From Desulfarculales bacterium UBA702 (GTDB taxonomy: Bacteria > Desulfobacterota > Syntrophobacteria > Syntrophobacterales > Syntrophobacteraceae), in contig DBMI01000062.1 in NCBI GenBank assembly GCA_002298165.1, positions 197-59,277 of the forward strand: a stretch of DNA of 59,081 nt, read 5' to 3'. A program made the position numbers and the translations under genes. Each line of letters opens with the position of its first letter. The first letter of the stretch is position 1. Positions 51,836-59,081 of the stretch are shown here, piece after piece. The notes under the pieces were generated by a model that saw only the letters and a program-made list of their open reading frames with translations, was not told the origin of the DNA and searched no databases.

Positions 51836-53473
51836 TTACCTCAGCAGGCGCCGCAGGAGTTTACCGGTTGGCGTTCTGGGCAATTTGTCCATGTACTGGA
51901 TGACCCTGGGGAGCTTATAGACCGCTATGTGGTCCCTCAAAAATGTAAGAATCTTTTCCGTCAACTCATCGGAGCCGGTGTAGCCTGGCTTTACTTCGAT
52001 AACGGCCTTCACGATCTGGCCTTTTTCAGGGTCGGGCACACCGACTATTGCGGCATCGGCCACTGCCGGATGCTTTGCCAGGGCCTCTTCAATCTCCGAA
52101 GGACCTATACGATAGCCCGAACTCTTGATCATGTCGTCTTCACGAGATACGAAAAAGATGTTGCCGTCTTCTCTCATGAAGACTGCATCCCCCATCCGGT
52201 TCCACCCTCCTACAACCCCGGACTGCTGCGACCTGAGAAGCTTGTTGTCATTCTCGTAGGGTTTCCAGTAAAGAGTACCGCTCGGTCCCTTCAAAATCAT
52301 GCTGCCTACTTCCCCCGGCTTGCAGTCCTTCCCGTCAGGGTCAACAACGCGGGTAAGCACTCCTGGCAGGCTCCTTCCGATCGAGTTCGGTACAGGCTCC
52401 TTATTCAGCGTATTGGAAGTTACCAGATGGAGCATTTCCGTGCCCCCGAGTCCCTCCCAGATAGGCTTTCCGGTCAGGGCTTTCCAGCCTTCGAGCGTTT
52501 CCGAACCGAGGGCATCGCCGCCTGAGGTGAAGAGTCTTACCGAGCTTACATCGTATTGCTTGAATGCGGGGAACTTCATCAGGGCCCGGTATGCAGTGGG
52601 AAGACCTGTCAGCACTGTTATTTTATGCTTCTGGATAAGGTCGAGCATATCGGGCGGAGCGAATTTCGGGATTAGCGATATGGCCGCTCCACCCGAAAAG
52701 GGAATAAGCGTAAAGGTGCCGAAGCCCGCCGCGAAGGAAACGGGGGCAGAGCCTCCCAGTACGTCACCAGGCTTGAGGTTATATACGTAATCATTGACCA
52801 TCATGGTCTCGATTACCGCCGAGCGCGCGAAGTGTACGCACCCCTTGGGCATGCCCGTGGTGCCGGAAGTGTAAAGGATCACACCGATGTCCGTGGCATC
52901 GAGCATCTCGGGCTCCAAATCGGGGCTTCCGCCCGCCAGCATTTCCTCGAAAACAAGATGTCCGGCAGCTTTAACTTCGTCGGGATTTCCTCCGACAACG
53001 ATTATTTTGGTCCCATAATCGAAACTGGACTGGGCGGCCTGCGCCTGTTCGAGCAGCGGTGCATTGACCACGAAGTACTTCATTTCCGAGTTATTGACCA
53101 CGAAAGCAATTTCCTCGCGTGACCACAGTGGCGACGTGGGGACCGGTATGGCGCCAAGTTTTTCGATGGCAAAAATGCAGACCAGGGACTGGGGAACATT
53201 CACCAGTCTGATCCCTACCCTGTCCTGGGCCTCTACCCCCGCCTTTCTCAAGGCGTTGCCGAACTGGTTGACCTGCTTCTGCAACTGGGCATAACTAATG
53301 GTCTTGTCCATGAACTTTACGGCGGGATTATCCCCTCTGCCCTCTCTTACGTGGCGGTCAAGCAGATAGTCGGCCAGGTTCAGCTTATCAGGTGTGTCAG
53401 CGTATTGTTCCGGGATAAGGTATTCCGGCCAGGTCTCCCTATCCGGCAAGAAGTTTTGTGGTATGTTACCCAT
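51836..53473 (-). CDS. Acyl-CoA ligase (AMP-forming), benzoate/aromatic-acid-like
   Basis: ANL-superfamily enzyme of 545 residues. It contains the P-loop YTSGTTGMPKG, the A5 segment GLGGTEMLHLV, the A7 VGGWNRMGD, the hinge REDDMIKSSGYRIGPSEIE and the C-terminal catalytic lysine in RTPTGKLLRR. The PKGCVHFARSAV and GDVLGGSAPVSFAAGFG segments match aryl/alicyclic ligases such as 2-aminobenzoate- and benzoate-CoA ligases more than acetyl-CoA synthetase. The acid cannot be fixed from sequence. Start ATG 53473 has AGGAGG 7 nt upstream. It is divergent from the thioesterase-dehydrogenase pair, sharing a 201-bp promoter region. Confidence 0.85.
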   Translation of the reverse strand: MGNIPQNFLPDRETWPEYLIPEQYADTPDKLNLADYLLDRHVREGRGDNPAVKFMDKTISYAQLQKQVNQFGNALRKAGVEAQDRVGIRLVNVPQSLVCIFAIEKLGAIPVPTSPLWSREEIAFVVNNSEMKYFVVNAPLLEQAQAAQSSFDYGTKIIVVGGNPDEVKAAGHLVFEEMLAGGSPDLEPEMLDATDIGVILYTSGTTGMPKGCVHFARSAVIETMMVNDYVYNLKPGDVLGGSAPVSFAAGFGTFTLIPFSGGAAISLIPKFAPPDMLDLIQKHKITVLTGLPTAYRALMKFPAFKQYDVSSVRLFTSGGDALGSETLEGWKALTGKPIWEGLGGTEMLHLVTSNTLNKEPVPNSIGRSLPGVLTRVVDPDGKDCKPGEVGSMILKGPSGTLYWKPYENDNKLLRSQQSGVVGGWNRMGDAVFMREDGNIFFVSREDDMIKSSGYRIGPSEIEEALAKHPAVADAAIVGVPDPEKGQIVKAVIEVKPGYTGSDELTEKILTFLRDHIAVYKLPRVIQYMDKLPRTPTGKLLRRLLR

Positions 53474-53674
53474 CCTTGCGCCTCCTCTCACTCGTTTGAC
53501 AATCCGTTAATCTTTGACCATCGTCTGAAATAGGCTGAACAGTAGGGGCAATTAACGTGCCAAGCCTCACCAGCGCTGGCTTCGCGGGCAAGTGCGACCG
53601 GGCAGTCGAGCGCGCAATGGCATGGTTTGTGATACAATCCGGAAGCGTAAAATCCCTGTATCGGGAGTTAGGAC

Positions 53675-54115
53675 ATGACAGAAGGCCTGGATTTGCAAAA
53701 AGAAGAGGTCGAGGTCGCCATCTCCGTCCGATTCGGAGATACCGACCCCTACGGAGTTATTTATTTCGTATCCTACTTCAGGTACTGCCATCACGGCATC
53801 GAGGAATTTCTGAGGCATCATGGGCTGGCCCCGCACAAGTATTTCAGAAATCAGGCCGAAGATTTTGGCCTCCCAATTGTTTCCGCGACATGTGAATTTC
53901 TCAGACCGGTTAAATATGGTGACGAATTGCGCCTTTTCGTATCCGTATTGGAAATAAAAAACAAGAGCTTAAAATTTGCCTTCCGGTTCCAGGTAAATGG
54001 CCGAGAAGGAACAGTAGCAAGGGGTGAGGCAACGATGGTTGCCATAGGAGCGGATTGGCGCGCCAGAACTCTCCCCGATTCATTATTAAAAGCGGTTTCG
54101 GTAGCGGCACGGTAA
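53675..54115 (+). CDS. 4-hydroxybenzoyl-CoA thioesterase-type hotdog protein
   Basis: Hotdog protein of 146 residues in the 4HBT/YbgC family. The catalytic Asp segment is SVRFGDTDPYGVIYFVSYF, with the FxxPVKYGDEL strand following. Enzymes of this type hydrolyse aromatic or acyl-CoA thioesters. Together with the divergent aromatic-type ligase this suggests CoA-ester turnover of a cyclic acid. ATG 53675 has GGAG 7 nt upstream. The aldehyde dehydrogenase starts 30 nt downstream, so they are probably co-transcribed. Confidence 0.85.
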   Translation: MTEGLDLQKEEVEVAISVRFGDTDPYGVIYFVSYFRYCHHGIEEFLRHHGLAPHKYFRNQAEDFGLPIVSATCEFLRPVKYGDELRLFVSVLEIKNKSLKFAFRFQVNGREGTVARGEATMVAIGADWRARTLPDSLLKAVSVAAR

Positions 54116-54145
54116 ATTCGCGGCGCCAGGGAGGCGACAGCAATC

Positions 54146-55420
54146 ATGTCCGGTTCCTATGACCAAAGACTTGGTAAAATAGACGATCTCTGCGACTCGA
54201 TCACGAAAAATAGAGACGAGATAGTCCGACTGGCTGTCGAAGAACTTAATTTTACTGCTCGGGACAGCTCCTACGAAGTCGATATCGTTATCGACCGATT
54301 GAAGATGTTCGCGGAAGCCAGGCCGATCCTGGAAAACAGGGTCCCGCTGGGAGGCATGGACTCCCGCATCTCCCTCATGCTCTCCTATAATGGAAGTTCA
54401 TGGCTGAATACCGCCATAATTTCCATTTATATGACCGGCAACAAAGTAAACGTGAGGTTTTCATCCAAGGGCAAAAGCCTGATGGATTTAACCGAAAAGA
54501 TGTATAGACCCATCTTTGGCGATGGAATCAGGTTCTTTTCGGGAGGCGGGAAAGACTTCCTCGAAAAATCACTCCATGATCCTAAGATCCCGGCAACCGT
54601 CGTCTTCGGTTTCGATGAGAATATAGTCCCTTACAGGGATCTTTGCAGACAACGCGGGAAAAAACTAGTCTTCGAAGGCCCGGGACAGGACCCTTTCATC
54701 GTTTTTCCGAATGCCGACATGGATCTGGTTTTTCGCGACCTTATGAACGCAAAATTCTGGTATTCGGGGCAAACCTGCACGGCCCCAAAACGAATCTTTG
54801 TGCAGCGCAGCATATATGATTCTTTTATTGATGAGTTGACCGGTAAGGTCAGCAAGCTCAAGGCGGGCGATCCGAGAAGCCCGGCAACCGATATCTCGCC
54901 GGTTGCAAGCAATCTTGCTGTCAGCCGGATTGCCGCCCAAATCGAGCAGGCCGTCCATAAAGGAGCCACGCTCACGATCGGCGGCAAAATCGAGGGTAAC
55001 CTTATCCACCCCACGGTGGTGAAGAATGCAACCGATGATATGCTGGGAATGCAGGAAGAAGTGTTCGGTCCGGTCATCTTTTCATCCCCGTTCGATACAG
55101 CTATGGAAGTGATCAATCGGGCATCGAATCATAAATATGGCCTGAGGGCAGCGGTTTTCGGGGGAGCGGATGCATCGAGAACTGCCGCCGCCCTCAAGGG
55201 TGAGGACTACTGCCACCCGGTCCCCGATTATACCTTCGGGAAGTTCGGAACGGTCACCCTGAACGAGACCAGGGCGGTGTCCTGGCGCGGCGCTTTCGTA
55301 ACGAAGCCGATCGGTGGCTATGGCTACTCGGGCTGGATATGGGAGACGGCCGAAGGCATCTCCCAAATGAAGCAGGGCCCCAAGCTGCTCAGCATCGAAA
55401 CTTCTTCCGAGGCCGTATAA
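54146..55420 (+). CDS. Divergent NAD(P)-dependent aldehyde dehydrogenase
   Basis: Aldehyde dehydrogenase of 424 residues, shorter than the usual 480-500. The catalytic Cys211 is in WYSGQTCTAPKRI, the general-base Glu177 in FEGPGQDPFIVF and the EEVFGPV motif at 304-310. The cofactor segment reads SYNGSSWLN instead of PWNFP and the KPSE loop reads RFSSKG, so coenzyme preference may be unusual. The N-terminal part is short. It may oxidise an aldehyde released in ring or side-chain breakdown; substrate unknown. Co-transcribed with the hotdog thioesterase. Confidence 0.88.
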   Translation: MSGSYDQRLGKIDDLCDSITKNRDEIVRLAVEELNFTARDSSYEVDIVIDRLKMFAEARPILENRVPLGGMDSRISLMLSYNGSSWLNTAIISIYMTGNKVNVRFSSKGKSLMDLTEKMYRPIFGDGIRFFSGGGKDFLEKSLHDPKIPATVVFGFDENIVPYRDLCRQRGKKLVFEGPGQDPFIVFPNADMDLVFRDLMNAKFWYSGQTCTAPKRIFVQRSIYDSFIDELTGKVSKLKAGDPRSPATDISPVASNLAVSRIAAQIEQAVHKGATLTIGGKIEGNLIHPTVVKNATDDMLGMQEEVFGPVIFSSPFDTAMEVINRASNHKYGLRAAVFGGADASRTAAALKGEDYCHPVPDYTFGKFGTVTLNETRAVSWRGAFVTKPIGGYGYSGWIWETAEGISQMKQGPKLLSIETSSEAV

Positions 55421-56212
55421 AATCCATTTTTGCTCGGCAAAACGAGGGTGGATTGTTCTCCGGACCTTATTAATGCATTCTTCGCCCACTCTTCGGATGT
55501 CCGTCAACAAGGGTTATGGCACGGTGGGGCTTTTGCCTAAACAAGTTGTTTTATCACCCTCCCCTGCCCCCTCCCATCAAAGGGAGGGGCATCCGCATCT
55601 AGCTCCTCCCCAATGAGCGAGGGGAATTTGCATTGCAACTGGTTTGGGCAACAGTCCGGGGAGACCTTGCCAGAACCGGAGGCAGGATGGCTGAACTTTT
55701 ATCGTGCCCTGATTAAGGCTTTTTCAGAGTACCCCGCGGATGTCCGCTCACAAAGGCATGGCATATTCATTGCTTATAAATCCCGTGCCATGCCGGTCCG
55801 CGGCAGCACTTTTGAAATTGATATCGCAATTCGATAAAATCGCTGGCATTATAGCTGAAGTATTCTTGGTGCTGATTAATCGGGATTTTAGCTCACGGTT
55901 CTCTCCATCTGGCCCGGTTTTTTCGATCTCAATAGCCGAGCTTCTCCTTACACCTCTCTGCTTTCTGATCCGTGCTCAGCCGGCTGATTAGTGACACCCG
56001 ATAGGATGTTGCTCTCACGGGAATGAACATGGAGCGGGCCCTATCATTTTCCCGAACCGGTCTGATGAGCAGGCTGTCTTTCGGGGGAGAGTTCAGTTTT
56101 GGGGGAAGGAGGTGAGAGGCGCCAGTTGGAGAGGACTATACAATCCCTCTGGAACAACTAAAGAGAACCGGATCTATTCTTTGAGTTGGATCTAACCTAG
56201 TGGAGGTAAGAT
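55421..56212. other. 792-bp intergenic region with an inverted repeat
   Basis: TGCCCCCTCCC (55565-55575) and GGGAGGGGCA (55582-55591) form a stem with one bulged C, in a CCCCTGCCCC-rich stretch that resembles dispersed GC repeats. It can stop transcription after the dehydrogenase, but no T-run follows. The segment at 55647-55670 resembles 152-174 near the window start. Open frames 55613-55837 and 55740-55991 lack ribosome sites and family features, so I do not call genes. Confidence 0.45.
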
Positions 56213-57697
56213 ATGCCGGAAAAAAGAGATATCGAAATAAAAAGCCGGGCCGACACCATTGGACTGATGGACCTGAACGTCAGGCCTTTCCCGGTCACTC
56301 CGCCCCCCACCTATGAGGAAGTAAAGCCTATATACGAAAGAAGGAAGGCCCTGGATTTCTGCAACTGGTCAGAAGAAAACCTGAAGTTCGAAAAAAGGTA
56401 CGGTAAAGATGAGGCTTTGGCCGGACTACGGGTTCTGGACATCGGATTGTGGAGACTGGGTCACAAATTCTGCGCCTCTCTGTACGGGGAAGCCGGAGCC
56501 GAGGTGGTATCCATAGAACCCCCCGGAGGAGACCCGCTGAGGAAGCTGACACCCTTCGGCCGCGAAGAGTACATGCTTGAGAATCAGGAAACAGGCGAAA
56601 AATGCGGCATGGAGTTTGTCAACGAAACGGTCAACACACACTGCGTCACCCTTGATGTCGAAACCGAAGAAGGACAGGAAGTTTTCACGAAGATGGCGAT
56701 GAATGTCGACATCCTCATCGACGGAATGCCTCCCGGATATATGGACGCCTTGGGCATAGGATACCGGCAGCTAAAGGCACTTAACCCCAGGTTGATCTAT
56801 ATCTGGATAGGGATGCTCGGTCAATGGGGTCCCTGGAAGGACAAGCAGTCCAAATTCGGCCAGTGGATGGTCGAGCCTTTCGCGAGTGCGGCAAATTCCT
56901 GGATTCACAATACGGGTCTCGCCCAGGACCTGCTCCCGCGAGGCAGGGGCGGCGATCCGACGCGCTCCGGCATCTGGCTTGCCGACTACGTTGCCGGCGC
57001 CCAGGCATTTGTAAACTCGACAGCAGCCCTCTACTGGAGAGAAGAACTGGGCGGAACAGGCCAGATGATAGAAGTCACCGGGGCTGAAGCCCTGATGGAT
57101 ATTCTCGATTTCGATATTACCTGGTACGGTTTCAATGCCAGCATTAAAGCCAGATCGGGAGGCTGGGATCCTTGCCTCAACCAGTATGCCTGGAACCCCT
57201 GCAAGGACGGCTACATGATGATCGGTGGCCAGACCGACAAACTCTGGTACAATATCGGCTTCTGCCTGGAGCGCGAGTACACGCAGTTCGGCCGACTTAT
57301 CCACGAAGATCCGTTCCTCAAGGAAATGGGTGCAAGAAACGCCCTTCACGCACTTATAAAAACCTACACCCTCACCGCCCGCTGGCTGAGAGACACCAAC
57401 CGGGTCGAGGCCGAAACCAAGCTCCTCCAGTACCAGCTTGCGGCCGGACCGGTCATGTTCATCGACGAAGTCTGTGAATTCCCACACTTCAAATACCGCC
57501 CCTGGATTTATGTACACGAAACAGATTACGGCCCGCTGCTCATCGCATCGAGCCCGGCCTCCTATCAGGTGCGCGCGCCTTTCAGGTGTAAATGGATGGG
57601 CAGGGATATCGGATTTGACAACTATGAAATATACCTGAAATGGACCGGGATGACCCAGTCCACGGTGAATGCACTGAAACAAAAGGGGGTGATGTAA
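56213..57697 (+). CDS. Family III CoA transferase (CaiB/BaiF type), first subunit
   Basis: CoA transferase of 494 residues. The Rossmann-like CoA-binding start LAGLRVLDIGLWRLGHKF follows about 70 extra residues not usual for the family. The catalytic Asp is Asp258 in IWLADYVAG, and YWREELGGTGQMIEVT follows. It moves CoA between carboxylates through an enzyme aspartyl-CoA thioester. GGAGG lies 7 nt before the ATG. The stop overlaps the next start (TAATG), so the two chains are made in equal amounts. Substrate unknown; two-gene class III transferases are known for benzylsuccinate (BbsEF) and phthalate. Confidence 0.88.
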   Translation: MPEKRDIEIKSRADTIGLMDLNVRPFPVTPPPTYEEVKPIYERRKALDFCNWSEENLKFEKRYGKDEALAGLRVLDIGLWRLGHKFCASLYGEAGAEVVSIEPPGGDPLRKLTPFGREEYMLENQETGEKCGMEFVNETVNTHCVTLDVETEEGQEVFTKMAMNVDILIDGMPPGYMDALGIGYRQLKALNPRLIYIWIGMLGQWGPWKDKQSKFGQWMVEPFASAANSWIHNTGLAQDLLPRGRGGDPTRSGIWLADYVAGAQAFVNSTAALYWREELGGTGQMIEVTGAEALMDILDFDITWYGFNASIKARSGGWDPCLNQYAWNPCKDGYMMIGGQTDKLWYNIGFCLEREYTQFGRLIHEDPFLKEMGARNALHALIKTYTLTARWLRDTNRVEAETKLLQYQLAAGPVMFIDEVCEFPHFKYRPWIYVHETDYGPLLIASSPASYQVRAPFRCKWMGRDIGFDNYEIYLKWTGMTQSTVNALKQKGVM

Positions 57698-59081
57698 TGG
57701 CAAAAGACCCAAGAGTTACAAGGATGGAAGACCTGCCAGGCCCCAAGAGCAAAGGTGAGATGGACGAGTTCAAGATGCCCTACGAGCAGTTCTGCAAAAA
57801 GGCATTCGACGTAGGGAGCGAACACACAAAACCCGCGGCGCTCAAGGGGATCCGTTGGCTTAGCTGCACGATGTATATCTTTACCCCGCATGCGGTGGCC
57901 AACCTCGCCGAACTCGGGGCCGAGTGCATCAAGATCGAGATGCCGCGGATGGGTGATGCCATGAGACATACATCCCCTTTCAACGAGGCCTATCTCTATC
58001 CGCTCCATGACACTCGCCCAATGACCGGAACGGGTCTTGGCTATACCAATGCAAACCCGAATAAATACTTCCTGACCATGGATTATCACGTTCCGGAGAT
58101 GGTCGATATCTTCTACGGCCTGGTGCAGAAGTCCGACGGCCTGACCGAGCTCTACAGGCCGGGAACCCTCGATAAGTGGAAGATGAGCTACCGGTATCTC
58201 AGCGAGATCAACCCCAGGTTTATCTACGTGTGGGGCGGCGGTTTCGGCTACGGTCCGAAGGTATTCGGCGGCTCCTATGACATTCTGGGTCAGGCCCACG
58301 CTGGTCTGGCCTCGATAACAGGCATGCACGAATACATGGGCGGGCACTGCTCCAAGTGCACCAACTGGATCATCGACTGGCAGTCGGGCAACCTGATAAC
58401 CGCCTCGATCATGGCGGCGATCCACCACCGCAGAAAGACCGGACTTGGCACCATGATCGAGTTCTCACAGGTCCAGGTCCCCACCAGAATGCTCGGCCAC
58501 ACCACGACTATGTACGGAAAATTCGGAATTGTCCGCCAGCGATGGGGCAACTGGGATACCCAATTGGCTGTCCACGGGATCGTACTTTGCGGCAAATCCG
58601 ACTTCCCGGATGCCGAGAACCCGCAGGATAAATTCGATGCCAGGTACGTAATGGTCAGCGCGTTCCAGGATGCGGACTTCAAGGAACTGTGCTCCATCAC
58701 CGGTATGAAAGAACTTTACGCCAAGTACAAGGCCCACAAGGACAGGGTCGAAGGCGAGGCGCAGGTCGAAATCTACTCCGCAATTGAAAGATGGGCCGCG
58801 GATAAGTCCAGGTCTCAGGTGGCCAAGATTCTGCAGGATGCCGGCATACTGGCCGAACCCGTCCGCAATGATCGCGAGGTCTACGAGAGTCCCCACTACA
58901 GGGAGCGAGGCACTGTTCGCTGGATGGAGGACCCGCTTTTCGGCGACATGGTGGTCCATGGCGGCTACAGTACCGGTTTGATGGAAAAGACCCCCCGCAG
59001 GATCAACTGGCACTGGCGTCCGGTTGGCGCGGACAACAAGAAAATCTACCGCGACGTCCTCGGTATTCCGCTCACCAAGAT
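57697..59081 (+). CDS. Family III CoA transferase, second subunit (partial, runs off window)
   Basis: Frame of at least 461 codons, open to the end of the window. Its first ATG overlaps the preceding stop codon by one base. The N-terminus has about 45 extra residues before LKGIRWLSCTMYIFTPH. The catalytic Asp is Asp227 in NWIIDWQSGN, followed by HHRRKTGLGTMIEFSQV, which matches the conserved region after the catalytic Asp in this family. So both chains keep the nucleophile, which raises the question whether each binds its own substrate or one is redundant. C-terminal end not seen. Confidence 0.88.
   Translation, partial: MAKDPRVTRMEDLPGPKSKGEMDEFKMPYEQFCKKAFDVGSEHTKPAALKGIRWLSCTMYIFTPHAVANLAELGAECIKIEMPRMGDAMRHTSPFNEAYLYPLHDTRPMTGTGLGYTNANPNKYFLTMDYHVPEMVDIFYGLVQKSDGLTELYRPGTLDKWKMSYRYLSEINPRFIYVWGGGFGYGPKVFGGSYDILGQAHAGLASITGMHEYMGGHCSKCTNWIIDWQSGNLITASIMAAIHHRRKTGLGTMIEFSQVQVPTRMLGHTTTMYGKFGIVRQRWGNWDTQLAVHGIVLCGKSDFPDAENPQDKFDARYVMVSAFQDADFKELCSITGMKELYAKYKAHKDRVEGEAQVEIYSAIERWAADKSRSQVAKILQDAGILAEPVRNDREVYESPHYRERGTVRWMEDPLFGDMVVHGGYSTGLMEKTPRRINWHWRPVGADNKKIYRDVLGIPLTK

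Noticed and set aside
55613..55837. 74-aa frame in the gap before the CoA transferases
   Set aside because: It starts in a repeat-rich region, lacks a ribosome site and has no recognisable domain.
1..59081. CRISPR arrays, tRNA or rRNA genes, IS elements and prophage
   Set aside because: No direct-repeat/spacer array, no tRNA T-loop pattern, no transposase or integrase-like protein and no phage structural gene were seen. A dedicated search was not possible.

Overview
The window reads as an anaerobic deltaproteobacterium (Desulfobacterota), probably a syntroph or sulfate reducer. This is inferred from gene content and style, not from a marker search. The supporting genes are a single-operon type II secretion system with a lipidated secretin, a large PAS/GAF/sigma-54 signalling repertoire, an anaerobe-type FadI/FadJ pair, and acyl-CoA ligase, aldehyde dehydrogenase and family III CoA-transferase genes. 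Coding density is high, and most genes follow clear Shine-Dalgarno sequences. No rRNA, tRNA, CRISPR array, IS element or phage gene was recognised.

Layout. (1) 207-10526, minus strand: type II secretion operon in the order gspE-F-H-I-J-K-L-M-D, with no gspG or gspC. (2) 10991-15411: DCC-family thiol protein, a 40-aa membrane peptide plus CsbD with a good terminator, a hotdog thioesterase, serC and pepA. (3) 15424-21326, minus: a three-gene unit of RbsB-like lipoprotein, TRAP DctP-like protein and hybrid histidine kinase, with no permease genes; it looks like a solute-binding-protein-dependent sensor. (4) 22005-25323: an unrecognised overlapping pair (glycine-zipper protein plus a small alpha/beta protein), an SDR-DUF2867 protein and a soluble diadenylate cyclase-domain protein. 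(5) 25473-29819, minus: fadJ, fadI and a phosphoglycolate phosphatase-type HAD. (6) 30013-34082: topoisomerase IB and a ZnuABC/MntABC-type metal uptake operon. (7) 34272-40888, minus: housekeeping translation block ffh, rpsP, khpA, rimM, trmD, SPOUT methyltransferase, rplS, rnhB, yraN, rsmI. (8) 41173-51405: signalling region with a histidine kinase whose ATPase domain is degenerate, two sigma-54 activators, a small Sm-like protein, a U32 protein, a GYD protein and a pseudo-receiver preceded by a structured leader. (9) 51836-59081: CoA-linked organic acid metabolism, with an acyl-CoA ligase, a 4HBT thioesterase, a divergent aldehyde dehydrogenase and two translationally coupled family III CoA transferases, the second cut by the window end.

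How the genes work together. The secretion operon lacks its major pseudopilin and GspC, so it must be completed from elsewhere or is non-canonical. The fad pair and region 9 fit activation, beta-oxidation and CoA-exchange of organic acids. The substrate cannot be read from the sequence. Several signalling proteins have lost catalytic residues (pseudo-receiver at 50962, kinase at 41173).

Non-coding structure. There are two copies of a GCAGGC-type palindromic hairpin (12473, 45310), four exact copies of CGTCATTCCCGC in either orientation, a heptamer-like GTTGCCG repeat with an inverted partner around a hairpin (42937-43115), and a 12-bp stem with a G-U pair in the 50230-50961 intergenic region.
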